DNA of 64,000 nt, taken from assembly GCF_003946575.1 (NCBI RefSeq), contig NZ_RHOP01000010.1:1-64000 (forward strand), read 5' to 3'. Below, piece after piece: positions 1-8,919 of this stretch. Source of the DNA: Companilactobacillus jidongensis. GTDB lineage: Bacteria; Bacillota; Bacilli; Lactobacillales; Lactobacillaceae. The notes under the pieces were generated by a model. That model was not told where the DNA came from and did no database searches. It saw nothing but the letters and a program-made list of their open reading frames with translations. The stretch's first letter is position 1. Each line of letters starts with the position of its first letter. The position numbers were made by a program, and so were the translations under genes.

Positions 1-81
1 AGTGATGTTCTTTTTGTTTTAAAAGAGTACAAAAAAACTGGTATTGATTATTCATCAATACCAGAAAGTATAGAACCGTAA
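1..81 (+). CDS. possible C-terminal end of an upstream gene (partial)
   Basis: Frame 1 is open from the window edge for 26 codons and stops with TAA at 79-81; the last residues read SSIPESIEP. An open stretch this short occurs by chance fairly often, so support is weak. It overlaps a minus-strand terminator hairpin (31-64), which is common where two genes converge. No family can be recognised from so little. Confidence 0.3.
   Translation, partial: SDVLFVLKEYKKTGIDYSSIPESIEP
31..64 (-). terminator. intrinsic terminator of tRNA-Gln
   Basis: Read on the minus strand, the perfect 11-bp stem CTGGTATTGAT/ATCAATACCAG with a 5-nt loop is followed by seven T. It lies about 50 nt downstream of the tRNA-Gln gene on the same strand. 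Confidence 0.75.
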
Positions 82-116
82 AAATACTAATAACGTCCCT
101 TAAATTGCTGTATCAA

Positions 117-188
117 TTGGGCAAGTAGGGTTCGAACCTACAAATTGCGGATTCAGAGTCCGCTGCCTTACCGTTTGGCGATTGCCCA
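117..188 (-). tRNA. tRNA-Gln (anticodon CTG)
   Basis: A complete cloverleaf reads on the minus strand. The acceptor stem is TGGGCAA/TTGCCCA, the anticodon stem GCGGA/TCCGC holds loop CTCTGAA with anticodon CTG, and the T arm has the GTTCGAA loop. The discriminator base is A at 117. CCA is not encoded. The CTG anticodon reads CAG; lactobacilli normally also carry a TTG isoacceptor, which is not in this window. Confidence 0.9.
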
Positions 189-343
189 TTAACACTTAAT
201 GATTAACAATAAAATATTAATAAAAAACAGCAATAAAGTCAAGTAAAAATATGTGAAAAATTTGGTTAATAATGGTATTTAATAATGATTCTTGTGTTAT
301 CTTTATTATGGGAGTGATAAAAAAATATTTGTGAGGTGAATAT

Positions 344-670
344 ATGGATAACAGCGAGATATTAGTAACTACAACTGAACGTATTCCAGGGAAAGAATAC
401 GAGATCATCGGTGAGGTGTTTGGATTAACAACTCAATCGAAGAATGTAGTCAAGAATATTGGTGCTGGCTTGAAGAACATCGTTGGTGGTGAAATCAAAG
501 CCTACACTGAATTACTTTCTGAAGCTCGTGATATAGCGATTGAGCGTTTACGTGATAATGCTGTAAAGATGGGGGCTGATGCCGTAGTAATGATGAGATT
601 CGATTCTGATTCGATAAGTGCCGATATGGAAACAGTTGCTGCTTACGGTACCGCAGTAAAATTTAAGTAA
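344..670 (+). CDS. YbjQ/UPF0145 family protein
   Basis: This 108-residue protein belongs to the YbjQ (UPF0145, heavy-metal-binding-domain-like) family. The family pattern is visible: an N-terminal [12 protein letters not shown] segment, the central G-x-G-rich stretch [21 protein letters not shown], and the C-terminal [12 protein letters not shown] strand followed by a short final beta strand. The length is normal for the family. Proteins of this fold form small oligomeric rings; the biochemical role is not established. A GAGGTGAA ribosome site ends 3-4 nt before the ATG. The dipeptidase gene starts 11 nt downstream, so the two are probably co-transcribed. Confidence 0.85.
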   Translation: MDNSEILVTTTERIPGKEYEIIGEVFGLTTQSKNVVKNIGAGLKNIVGGEIKAYTELLSEARDIAIERLRDNAVKMGADAVVMMRFDSDSISADMETVAAYGTAVKFK

Positions 671-681
671 GGTGAGATTAT

Positions 682-2112
682 ATGTCATTAGAATATAACA
701 AAAGTTCTCTTTCAGCTTGTACAAGCATATTAATAGGTAAAAAGGCCACACTTGATGGGTCAACTATTATCGGAAGAAATGAGGATTCACAGGCCTCATG
801 GCCTAAGCATTTTGTGATTCATGAACATAAAGAGTTCGACGATGACCAAAAGTTTGTTTCTCAAGCTAATGATTTTTCAATGGATCTACCCAAAACTCGC
901 TTTAAATATTCAGCTACTCCTGAATGGACTTTCAAAGAAGGATTATTTGAGGAAGATGGTTTCAACGAATATGGGGTGGGAATGAGTGCTACAGAAAGTG
1001 CTTATTCTAACCAACGTGTCTTAGGAGTTGATCCGCTTGACGAAAATGGTATTGGTGAAGAAGCAATGATCACCGTAGTTTTGCCATATGTGAAAACAGC
1101 TCGGGAGGGTGTTTTGCTTCTTGGTAAAATCATCGAAGAGCACGGAACATGTGAGACAAACGGCGTGCTTTTCTCCGATAAGGATGAAGTCTGGTATTTT
1201 GAAAGTGGTTCGGGTCACTATTGGGTTGCACAACGAATTCCCGACGACAGTTATGCGGTTGTTGCCAATCAATTAGCAATTCAAGAAGTTGACTTTAACG
1301 ATACAGATAATTTCTTATTTAGAAATGATCTACAAGAATTTGTGAACGATAATAGTTTGAATCCTGATCCAAAGGGCTTTAATTTTAGAAATATTTTTGG
1401 AACTCACACCCTTTCAGATGAGATCTATAGTACTCCACGTGTTTGGTGGGGACAGCAACAATTTTCAGGGAAAACTGATGAAAGCCCTGAAAGTGAAGAA
1501 TTATCATTCGTTAAAAAAGCAAATCGATTATTAAGTGTCGATGATGCTCAAGATTATCTAGCATCACATTACCAAAAGACTGAGTATGATCCATTGAATA
1601 ATGGCGCCAACAACAAGCGTTATCGTCCAATTAGTTTGGCCAAGACGCAAGAATCACATGTCTTACAGATTCGTCCAGACATGGATCCTGAAGTTGCTTG
1701 TGTTCAATGGCTCGCTATGGGTGTAGCTTCACAAAGTATCTATGTTCCATTCTATATGGGAATGACAGATACTCCTAAAGACTACAAGATCGGTGAATTA
1801 CCATATGATAGCAAGTCAGCTTACTGGACATACAAGTTGGCAGGCGTCTTGTTAGATGATCATTACAAAGAGCTTGGCAAGGATTACCAAGCAAAACAAA
1901 AAGATATTAATATCACTCTTCGTAATATGTTACGTGACTTTGATATGAAAGCCTTGAGCAAAGACTCTGAGGAATTACCTGAATTTTTAACTGAAGCATC
2001 ATTCAAGATGGCAAAGACATCAATGGATGCGTATAAAGAATTAATTGCACAGTTAATTACGGACTCGACTAATTTTTCGCCTCTAAACTTTAAGACAGAT
2101 ATGAATTTATAA
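682..2112 (+). CDS. pepD: C69 family dipeptidase (PepD type)
   Basis: This 476-residue protein matches the C69 dipeptidase A family of lactobacilli, cytoplasmic Ntn-hydrolases that split a broad range of dipeptides during peptide use. The N-terminal segment SACTSILIGKKATLDG holds Cys13, the expected catalytic nucleophile, followed by the family pattern STIIGRNED. In characterised relatives a short N-terminal peptide may be removed to free the Cys. Length is typical. The AAGGTGA site sits 4-5 nt upstream of the ATG. It is followed after 39 nt by an amino-acid permease gene, a sensible pairing for peptide and amino-acid nutrition. Confidence 0.9.
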   Translation: MSLEYNKSSLSACTSILIGKKATLDGSTIIGRNEDSQASWPKHFVIHEHKEFDDDQKFVSQANDFSMDLPKTRFKYSATPEWTFKEGLFEEDGFNEYGVGMSATESAYSNQRVLGVDPLDENGIGEEAMITVVLPYVKTAREGVLLLGKIIEEHGTCETNGVLFSDKDEVWYFESGSGHYWVAQRIPDDSYAVVANQLAIQEVDFNDTDNFLFRNDLQEFVNDNSLNPDPKGFNFRNIFGTHTLSDEIYSTPRVWWGQQQFSGKTDESPESEELSFVKKANRLLSVDDAQDYLASHYQKTEYDPLNNGANNKRYRPISLAKTQESHVLQIRPDMDPEVACVQWLAMGVASQSIYVPFYMGMTDTPKDYKIGELPYDSKSAYWTYKLAGVLLDDHYKELGKDYQAKQKDINITLRNMLRDFDMKALSKDSEELPEFLTEASFKMAKTSMDAYKELIAQLITDSTNFSPLNFKTDMNL

Positions 2113-2151
2113 ATATTTGAACTTTGAAATAAAAATAAGGGGATTATGAAA

Positions 2152-3690
2152 ATGGATGATGGTAATTCGACCAAGAAAACCATTACGTTATTTGGTTTAA
2201 TAATGATGATTTTCTCGGCGATTTTCGGATTCGCTAACACAACTGTTGCTTATGAACAGATGGGATTAGCAAGTATTATTTGGTATGTATTCGCGGCTGT
2301 ATTCTTCTTCCTGCCAGCAGGATTTATGATGGCCGAATATGGTTCTGCCTTTAACGAAGCTAAAGGTGGTATCTATTCTTGGATCGAAGGAGCTGTGGGA
2401 CCAAAAATTGCCTTCACTGGTACATTTATCTGGCTAGCTTCTTGGGAAGTATGGTTGGTTTCCACTTCAACAAAGGTGTGGATCCCACTTTCAACTGCAT
2501 TCGCAGGTCATGATACAACTCAATCATGGGGTGTGTTGGGACTAAGTGGAACACAAGTTATTGGTATTTTAGGACTATTATGGATCGTTTTTGTCACAGC
2601 CTTCTCAAGCATGGGAATGGATAAGATTTCCAAAGTTTCTAACTTTGGTGGTATTATGACAATTGCTCTGAATGGTATTTTCTTCATTTTGAGTTTGATC
2701 TTATTATTCACGACAGGATTCCACACAGCTGAACCTATTACAGGTATGAATACATTTATTCATTCAGCTAACCCTGCCTTCGCTTCGCCAATCGGTATGG
2801 TTTCATTCGTCGTTTATGCAATCTTCGCATACGGTGGTATGGAATCAATGGGTGCCGTTACTGATAGTATGAAGAACCCTAAGCGTGACTTCCCACGTGG
2901 TATTTTGATTTCAGCTGTTGTTATTGCTATTACATACTCATTAACAATTCTTATGTGGGGTATTAGTACTAACTGGAGCCAAATCTTAGGTAAGTCTAAT
3001 GTTAACTTGGGTAATATTACCTACGTTATGATGAGTAACTTAGGTTATCAATTTGCCGACAGTATTGGTTGGAGTCATGCGGCCGCAATTACGACCGGTC
3101 AATGGCTAGCAAGATTTACTGGTTTTGACATGTTTGTCTTGTATATGGGAGCATTCTTTGTTCTAGCATATTCACCATTGAAGTCATTTATTTTAGGTAC
3201 ACCTAAGGACTTCTGGCCTGAAAAAGTTACTAAATTAAATAAACATGGTATGCCAGCTAACGCAATGTGGATTCAAGCCGCAGTCGTTGGTGTTATGGTT
3301 GTTTTAATTGCTTTCGGTGGTAGAAATGCTAAGGAACTATATAATGTTTTGACGTTGATGGCTAACGTTTCTACAACTATTCCATATTTATTCTTAGTTG
3401 GAGCATATCCATTCTTCAACATAAATGATAAAATTGAAAAACCATATGTCTTCTACAAGAATAGGACAGCGATGTGGACAGTTTCAATCGTCGTCTTCGT
3501 TGTTCTTGCTCTAGCAGTCGTCTTTACTTTGGTACAACCAATCATTGAGCATGCATACATGGATGCCTTCTGGACTATCATTGGACCAGTTGTCTTCGGT
3601 GTGATTGCGTTGCTTATGTTTAATAGGTATGAACGTAAGGAAAAAGCTAAACAGGCAGAAGATAGTGATTCAGATGCTAATTTAGGATAA
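2152..3690 (+). CDS. APC-superfamily amino-acid permease (YjeM-like)
   Basis: This is a polytopic transporter of the amino acid-polyamine-organocation superfamily, about 512 residues with roughly 12 hydrophobic segments. The first helix has the FGFANTTVAYEQMG pattern in the unwound substrate-binding region, and AYGGMESMGAVTDSMKNPKRDFPRG is the conserved helix 6 and loop. It is closest in character to the YjeM/GadC glutamate-GABA antiporter group; the substrate cannot be told from sequence. An ATG at 2146 is also in frame, but AAGGGGA at 2137-2143 is only 2 nt from it and 8 nt from the ATG at 2152, so 2152 was chosen. It ends just before a strong terminator. Confidence 0.85.
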   Translation: MDDGNSTKKTITLFGLIMMIFSAIFGFANTTVAYEQMGLASIIWYVFAAVFFFLPAGFMMAEYGSAFNEAKGGIYSWIEGAVGPKIAFTGTFIWLASWEVWLVSTSTKVWIPLSTAFAGHDTTQSWGVLGLSGTQVIGILGLLWIVFVTAFSSMGMDKISKVSNFGGIMTIALNGIFFILSLILLFTTGFHTAEPITGMNTFIHSANPAFASPIGMVSFVVYAIFAYGGMESMGAVTDSMKNPKRDFPRGILISAVVIAITYSLTILMWGISTNWSQILGKSNVNLGNITYVMMSNLGYQFADSIGWSHAAAITTGQWLARFTGFDMFVLYMGAFFVLAYSPLKSFILGTPKDFWPEKVTKLNKHGMPANAMWIQAAVVGVMVVLIAFGGRNAKELYNVLTLMANVSTTIPYLFLVGAYPFFNINDKIEKPYVFYKNRTAMWTVSIVVFVVLALAVVFTLVQPIIEHAYMDAFWTIIGPVVFGVIALLMFNRYERKEKAKQAEDSDSDANLG

Positions 3691-3697
3691 AAATTAA

Positions 3698-3731
3698 GGA
3701 CAAAACTCGATTTGAGTTTTGTCCTTTTTTT
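3698..3731 (+). terminator. intrinsic terminator after the permease
   Basis: A perfect 11-bp stem GGACAAAACTC/GAGTTTTGTCC with loop GATTT is followed by seven T. It sits between the convergent permease and glyA genes and may work in both directions. Confidence 0.85.
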
Positions 3732-3748
3732 GTGGAAAAATTTGATTT

Positions 3749-4978
3749 TTATTTAATGGGATGTTTGTCAGTAAGTGCCTTAGTACGTGCATCCAATTCC
3801 TTAAGCTTGTCAGCATCATCATGATATTTGATAGCTTCAACGATTATTTTTGCAACTTCAATACAATCGTCTTCATTGAATCCACGTGAAGTAATAGCAG
3901 GTGTTCCTAAACGAAGACCTGATGTGTACTTAGGTGGCAATGGATCATTAGGAATGGCTTCCTTGTTAGATGTGATGTGAATGGTATCAAGCAAGTCTTG
4001 AACTTCCATACCGTTCATATCTGTACCAGTAAGAACAACGTTCAATAAATGATTATCTGTACCACCAGTTAGAACTGATAGGTCTTCAGAATCATTAATG
4101 ACCTTTGCCATTGCAGTGGCATTTTTAACTACTTGTTCCATGTAATCCTTAAATTGTGGTTGCAAGTCTTCACCGAAGGCGACGGCTTTAGCAGCGATAA
4201 CGTGTTCTAGTGGTCCACCTTGTGTTCCAGGGAAAATTGCGGAATTTATCTTTTTGCCAAGTTCTTTTTTGGCAATGATCATACCACCACGAGGACCTCT
4301 GAGTGTCTTATGAGTAGTTGTTGTAACAATATCTGCAACGCCAATTGGAGTGGGATGTAAGCCAACGGCAACTAGACCAGCAATATGAGCCATGTCGACC
4401 ATCAATAGTGCATCCACAGATTCAGCAATTTTTTTGAAGCGTTTGAAGTCAATAATACGACTGTATGCTGAAGCACCAGCAACAATCAACTTAGGTTGAA
4501 CTTCTTCAGCAATTTTTTGAACATCATCATAATCGATGAATCCATCAGCGTTAACACCATATGAGTGGAATTGATACATCTTACCTGAGAAGTTAACTTT
4601 TGAGCCATGAGTCAAATGTCCACCAGCGTTAAGATCCATACCTAGAACTGAGTCACCAGGTTTTAGAACTGCTTGGTAAGCTGCAGCATTGGCTTGTGAA
4701 CCAGAATGCGGTTGAACATTAACATATTCAGCGTTGAATAATTTTTTGGCACGTTCGATGGCAAGTGTTTCGATTTGATCGATGTATTCACAGCCACCAT
4801 AATAACGTTTGCCAGGATAACCTTCAGCATACTTGTTAGTTAGAACAGAACCTTGTGCCTTTCTAACATTATCAGAAACAATATTTTCAGAAGCAATCAA
4901 TTCGATATTACGATTTTGACGATCTTCTTCTTTACCAATTAAATCAAAAATTTCTTTATCACCTGAACTATATTGCAT
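3749..4978 (-). CDS. glyA: serine hydroxymethyltransferase
   Basis: GlyA (409 residues) uses pyridoxal phosphate to interconvert serine and glycine with transfer of the one-carbon unit to tetrahydrofolate. Visible marks are LIASENI near the N-terminus, [13 protein letters not shown], the PHSGSQAN loop, MAHIAGL, and [14 protein letters not shown] with Lys224 as the cofactor Schiff-base lysine. Length and order are standard. In many Firmicutes glyA lies between sua5/ywlC and upp; here that slot (near 45.8 kb) is empty and glyA stands in a different neighbourhood. The nuclease gene lies 13 nt upstream on the same strand, so it may be co-transcribed. Confidence 0.97.
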   Translation of the reverse strand: MQYSSGDKEIFDLIGKEEDRQNRNIELIASENIVSDNVRKAQGSVLTNKYAEGYPGKRYYGGCEYIDQIETLAIERAKKLFNAEYVNVQPHSGSQANAAAYQAVLKPGDSVLGMDLNAGGHLTHGSKVNFSGKMYQFHSYGVNADGFIDYDDVQKIAEEVQPKLIVAGASAYSRIIDFKRFKKIAESVDALLMVDMAHIAGLVAVGLHPTPIGVADIVTTTTHKTLRGPRGGMIIAKKELGKKINSAIFPGTQGGPLEHVIAAKAVAFGEDLQPQFKDYMEQVVKNATAMAKVINDSEDLSVLTGGTDNHLLNVVLTGTDMNGMEVQDLLDTIHITSNKEAIPNDPLPPKYTSGLRLGTPAITSRGFNEDDCIEVAKIIVEAIKYHDDADKLKELDARTKALTDKHPIK

Positions 4979-4991
4979 TCAAAGCATCTCC

Positions 4992-5810
4992 TTAATTGTT
5001 ATTGACCACACTAGTACCATCGGAGTAATTAATTGTTACTCCACTTTCAATGTTAAAGATATAAACATTGAATGAAACTTGCCCATCTGCATTTCCTTGA
5101 CTATCAAGTGATTCAGCCATCATCTGAACACCCCGAGCAACTAATTCATCTCCACGATAAATCGGTTTGACGCGATATCGAATGAAATTATTAGGGTTCT
5201 GCTTCAAGTAATATGCAATGTCGTTCTCGTGTTTTAACATTTCTGGAGAATTTAATGATCTCGTACCAGTCATCAGATTCTTAGGATTGTTATTTTGACC
5301 AGTTAATTGATAACCGATCAAGTGAGAACGATTGTAGAGCCATCCAGTTTTGAGCTTTTTGTTATGCCATCCAGTTGGATTGACATACAAAGGTTCACGC
5401 TTTGCAGTTGGCATTAGGCTCTTACTTAGTAAGGCATCGGCTTGAATTGCACGATTTAGATTATCTAAGTTTGCGAAGTCCTGCCAAGCACCATTAGAAA
5501 TACTTAAATCAGAAGTGGTAAAAGTAGGCTTATTGTTGTTCACATTAATTTCTTGTTGATTCTGGTAATTTTGATAATCTAAATTTGCCAGATCAGTTGA
5601 TGAATCAGTTTTTGTCTTTTCCTCTTGCCTTGGATTATCTCCAGCCTTTGGAGTATTTCCTTGATAACTCTCATAAACTCCCGATCCACCAGCGATTATC
5701 AACAATAATCCCAATGAAACCAGACGATGATGGACACGTTTCTTTGGTTTTGTCATAAATGTGGTAAATAGAACTATGACCCCTAATAGGATCAGTAATA
5801 ACATATACAT
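4992..5810 (-). CDS. membrane-anchored DNA/RNA non-specific endonuclease (EndA-like)
   Basis: This 272-residue protein has two N-terminal hydrophobic helices, a low-complexity linker rich in Asn, Gln and Lys, and a beta-beta-alpha metal nuclease domain. The core reads NRSHLIGYQLTG followed by NLMTGTRSLN, matching the DRGH-type motif of EndA/NucA enzymes; Asn replaces the first Asp and Ser the Gly. The His is the expected general base. Family members act at the cell surface in DNA uptake or nutrient release. The longer TTG start at 5825 overlaps the ribosome site AGGGGA, so the ATG at 5810 was chosen. Confidence 0.85.
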   Translation of the reverse strand: MYMLLLILLGVIVLFTTFMTKPKKRVHHRLVSLGLLLIIAGGSGVYESYQGNTPKAGDNPRQEEKTKTDSSTDLANLDYQNYQNQQEINVNNNKPTFTTSDLSISNGAWQDFANLDNLNRAIQADALLSKSLMPTAKREPLYVNPTGWHNKKLKTGWLYNRSHLIGYQLTGQNNNPKNLMTGTRSLNSPEMLKHENDIAYYLKQNPNNFIRYRVKPIYRGDELVARGVQMMAESLDSQGNADGQVSFNVYIFNIESGVTINYSDGTSVVNNN

Positions 5811-5921
5811 AAAATTTCCCCTCAACCCAAAGATTTATAATAAAATCTTCAACTGTAATTTTATCATACAACACTAGCATTTCTTAATCGAAAGACTGCT
5901 AAATTAGTAATTCGATGAGCA

Positions 5922-5956
5922 AATAAAAAAGATTCAATCAAAAGAGATTGAATCTT
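5922..5956 (-). terminator. intrinsic terminator of lemA-htpX
   Basis: On the minus strand the 11-bp stem AAGATTCAATC/GATTGAATCTT is followed by a run of T (complement of 5924-5930). It overlaps the htpX stop codon. Confidence 0.75.
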
Positions 5957-6872
5957 ACATGAAAGTCTTCTTCAGTGCTGCAATTCTGTCATCCAATGGT
6001 GGATGAGTATCGAATAGACCTGAAAAATGTTTTTTCTTTTTATTTGGATCGTCAATATATAGTGCGGAGCTAGCGTCATCAACTTTTTTCATTGGTTGTG
6101 TACTTGATTTTAGCTTCTCTAAGGCATTTATTAGTCCTTGTGGATTCCGAGTCAGTTCAGCACCAGAAACGTCAGCCAGATACTCACGATTGCGAGAGAC
6201 AGCTAATTGAACCAAACTGGCAATGAACGGACCAAGTATCATGAAGATGATTCCGATCAGCCAAAGTACAGCACGGACGGCTAACCAGCCACCGTTGTTT
6301 GAATCACGATCATCTCTATCGAATGGCAACACAAATCTGTAGGCATTACCAATCAAGTAACTTAAAAAAATAATGGCTGAGGATAGGGCAAGTGAAATTG
6401 TCGAGACACGGATATCGTAGTTTTTGACGTGAGATATTTCATGAGCCAAAACACCTTCCAATTCTTCACGATCCATCATCTTATATAGGCCACTAGTAAC
6501 GGCAACGGCCGCATGTTGTGGATCACGTCCCGTTGCAAAGGCATTGGGACTGTCATCATTGATGATGTAAATATCAGGCAGAGGAATATCAGCCACCATC
6601 GACAGATCTTCAACGATATGCCACAGGTCGGGAGCCTCCTCAGCTGAATTTAGTTTTTTGGCACCATTCATCTGCATAACAATACTGGTAGATTGAAAGT
6701 AAGTTATCAGTGTATAAATTAGCGCAACAACTAGAGCAATTATGATACCAGCCCAGATGTTGTTCATGAAGAAATCACCAATAAAACTTCCAATCCCAGC
6801 AAGGATAATGAAGAAGAATGCAAAAATGAAATAAGTTTTACGCTTATTCTTATCAATTTGCTGGTAAATCAT
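5955..6872 (-). CDS. htpX: zinc metalloprotease HtpX
   Basis: HtpX (305 residues) is a membrane-bound M48 protease that removes damaged membrane proteins under stress. The zinc motif HEISH is at residues 144-148 and the third ligand region is in the segment NREYLADVSGAELTR. Two hydrophobic helices lie at about residues 13-34 and 38-60 and two more at about 155-235. The order lemA-htpX with an 11-nt gap is widespread in Firmicutes and supports a joint function. The terminator hairpin overlaps the stop codon. Confidence 0.95.
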   Translation of the reverse strand: MIYQQIDKNKRKTYFIFAFFFIILAGIGSFIGDFFMNNIWAGIIIALVVALIYTLITYFQSTSIVMQMNGAKKLNSAEEAPDLWHIVEDLSMVADIPLPDIYIINDDSPNAFATGRDPQHAAVAVTSGLYKMMDREELEGVLAHEISHVKNYDIRVSTISLALSSAIIFLSYLIGNAYRFVLPFDRDDRDSNNGGWLAVRAVLWLIGIIFMILGPFIASLVQLAVSRNREYLADVSGAELTRNPQGLINALEKLKSSTQPMKKVDDASSALYIDDPNKKKKHFSGLFDTHPPLDDRIAALKKTFM

Positions 6873-6883
6873 AATTTAACTCC

Positions 6884-7432
6884 CTAGAATTTAACTTTAG
6901 GGGCTTCTTTTTCTGCTTCAGGAATTTGTAAGAAGTCCATTTCTTTAAATCCATGAATTTTTGAAACCATGTTTCTTGGGAAGGTTTGAATTGCCGTGTC
7001 ATATGCTTGAACTTGACTGTTATATGCTTGACGAGCATAGGCAACTTTGTTTTCTGTATTTGATAATTCTTCCATCAACTTACCAAATTCTTGATTAGCT
7101 TTTAAATCAGGATAATTTTCAGCTAAAGCAAAAACTTGTCTCAATACTCCAGTAAGTTGATTGTCGGCGTCAACTTTTTCTTGTAGCGAACCAGCATTAG
7201 CAACACTATTTCTAAGTTCGACTACTTTAGAAAGTGTTTCCTTTTCATGAGTGGCATAGCCTTTTACAGTTTCTACCAAATTTGGAATTAAGTCAGTACG
7301 ACGCTTTAGTTGAACGTCTATTTGTGAACTGAATTCACGGGCACGGTTGCGATACTTAACAAGGCCGTTGTACATGGCTGCGTATGCAATCACTAGTAAA
7401 ACGATAATAACAACAATAATAATTGTGGTCAT
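6884..7432 (-). CDS. lemA: LemA family protein
   Basis: This 182-residue protein has one N-terminal membrane helix (about residues 3-21) and then a long helical domain with the LemA signature: VKYRNRAREFSSQIDVQLKRR, a segment with DLIPNLVETVKGYATHE, and the FPRNMVSKIHGF end region. LemA proteins are membrane-anchored helical bundles with the C-terminal domain probably outside; the molecular role is unclear. A GGAG site lies before the ATG. It is the first gene of a two-gene unit with htpX. Confidence 0.93.
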   Translation of the reverse strand: MTTIIIVVIIVLLVIAYAAMYNGLVKYRNRAREFSSQIDVQLKRRTDLIPNLVETVKGYATHEKETLSKVVELRNSVANAGSLQEKVDADNQLTGVLRQVFALAENYPDLKANQEFGKLMEELSNTENKVAYARQAYNSQVQAYDTAIQTFPRNMVSKIHGFKEMDFLQIPEAEKEAPKVKF

Positions 7433-7615
7433 AAATTTCTCCTTTTAGCTTTTATTAAATCTAATTCTACCATATCTGCATATAAGAGCCTATAATTCAA
7501 GACTATGGACAAATTGGATATTTAGACAATATTGTTATTTGAATAATTTAAAATAATTTATAATTTGTTTGATAAAAGAAATATAATTATAAATTATTCT
7601 TAGAGAGATGCAAAT

Positions 7616-8734
7616 ATGAAAAATAAAATTAAAGTAGGTTTGATTTCACTGTTATGTTTTATTTTATTAATTCCTACTGTACCTTTGAAACTCATTAGTG
7701 CAGATGACACAACTGGTGCCAATCAATCAACTGATACAAGTGAAAATATTAATCAAGACGAATTTGCTAGCAAAGTGGACAGTCTGCTAACACAAAAGGA
7801 TTTTTCTGGAACTATTTTAGCGGTTAAGGACGGCAAAGTTGTTTATGAAACTAGTCGTGGTTATTCTGATTTTGGCAAAGGTAGAATGAACGTTGATAAC
7901 ACCACTTACGAGATAGATTCAATTCAAAAATCATTGACAGCCGCTATGATCATGAAACAAGTTGAAAAAGGGAAATTAAGTTTAAATGACAAATTACATA
8001 AGTTTTATCCAGCAATACCGGGTAGTAAAAAGATAACGATACGTCAGATGCTAGATATGAAGTCAGGATTGGTAATGACTAATCAAATTGGCCCGTCGGC
8101 GGTCATGTCCGATGATCATATTCTCAAAAATGATATTAAAAAATTACATTTCTCAGAATTATATTATAATAGATGGTATTATTCTCCGGTTAATTTCAAT
8201 TTACTCAGTGGAATCTTGGAGAAGACTACGGGCAAGTCATATCGTTATATGTTTACCAAGACTTACATTGATAAGTTGGATTTGAAGCATACTATTTTTG
8301 CTTATGACAAGTCGCCACAAATTGAAAAGGCCGCGGGATATAGTAACGTTGATCCACTTTCACCAAAGGCCGACTATCATCGGGCCTTCAAGACTAATAG
8401 TTATTTCACATATGATGAATTGGGCACTGGCCAGGTATATATGAGTGCCTTAGATTTATATAAAGCTGAACATTATATTGTTGCAGGAAATCTTTTGTCT
8501 AAGAAGTCTAAAGATGAATTATTCAAAGCTGGTAGCAGTAGCTCATACGGCGGCGGTTTCTACAATGGTCACAATAATAAGTTCGCTAATGGTTGGGGCT
8601 ATGGTTTCCAAACAGTCGCTCATATTTCCGACGATGGTAATAATTCAGTAATTGTATTGGAAAATTATCAAAGATTAGCCGCTGATATTAAGCCAACTGC
8701 ATCACAAATTTTTAGTATGTTAAATAATAATTAG
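7616..8734 (+). CDS. secreted serine hydrolase (class C beta-lactamase/PBP-like)
   Basis: A 372-residue protein of the beta-lactamase/transpeptidase-like family. Residues 1-29 look like a signal peptide (basic start, hydrophobic core) followed by a Ser/Thr/Asn-rich linker, so the enzyme is probably exported. The active-site SxxK is SIQK near residue 102, the second motif is the YSPVNFN segment, and NGWGYGFQ lies near the C-terminal motif. Relatives are D-Ala-D-Ala carboxypeptidases, esterases or Fmt-like cell-wall proteins. Substrate is unknown, and beta-lactam resistance should not be assumed. Confidence 0.85.
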   Translation: MKNKIKVGLISLLCFILLIPTVPLKLISADDTTGANQSTDTSENINQDEFASKVDSLLTQKDFSGTILAVKDGKVVYETSRGYSDFGKGRMNVDNTTYEIDSIQKSLTAAMIMKQVEKGKLSLNDKLHKFYPAIPGSKKITIRQMLDMKSGLVMTNQIGPSAVMSDDHILKNDIKKLHFSELYYNRWYYSPVNFNLLSGILEKTTGKSYRYMFTKTYIDKLDLKHTIFAYDKSPQIEKAAGYSNVDPLSPKADYHRAFKTNSYFTYDELGTGQVYMSALDLYKAEHYIVAGNLLSKKSKDELFKAGSSSSYGGGFYNGHNNKFANGWGYGFQTVAHISDDGNNSVIVLENYQRLAADIKPTASQIFSMLNNN

Positions 8735-8767
8735 CTATTTGGTTATGAAACGTGTATTATTAATAGA

Positions 8768-8870
8768 GCAGGTAGCCTACCTGCACAAGGGTCATCTTAC
8801 ACATTCCAAAGATTTACTGTAAGGTGACTTTCAAGACTTTCTGTCACGGATTGATGGAAGGTCTTTTTTT
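8768..8870 (+). promoter_or_regulatory. structured leader with terminator-like third hairpin, upstream of an aldo/keto reductase
   Basis: Three stems follow each other. GCAGGTA/TACCTGC is at 8768-8784. GTCATCTTAC (8791-8800) pairs with GTAAGGTGAC (8819-8828) around an 18-nt loop. AAGACTTTCT (8833-8842) pairs with GGAAGGTCTT (8856-8865) and is followed by T to 8870. GTGAC at 8824-8828 could also pair with GTCAC at 8843-8847, inside the loop of the terminator stem, so mutually exclusive folds are possible. It does not match a riboswitch class that I recognise. It could also simply terminate the serine hydrolase transcript. Confidence 0.5.
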
Positions 8871-8919
8871 GTGCATTTTTTTTATTTGGTGTAACTTATT
8901 CATGAGGAGGGTTATATCA

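Noticed and set aside
7616-8734. Beta-lactam resistance gene
   Set aside because: The SxxK family is broad; the sequence lacks features that would single out a true beta-lactamase, so only serine hydrolase is supported.
8768-8870. T-box leader
   Set aside because: No T-box consensus (AGGGTGGNACCGCG type) or specifier loop is present, and the downstream gene is not an amino-acid gene.
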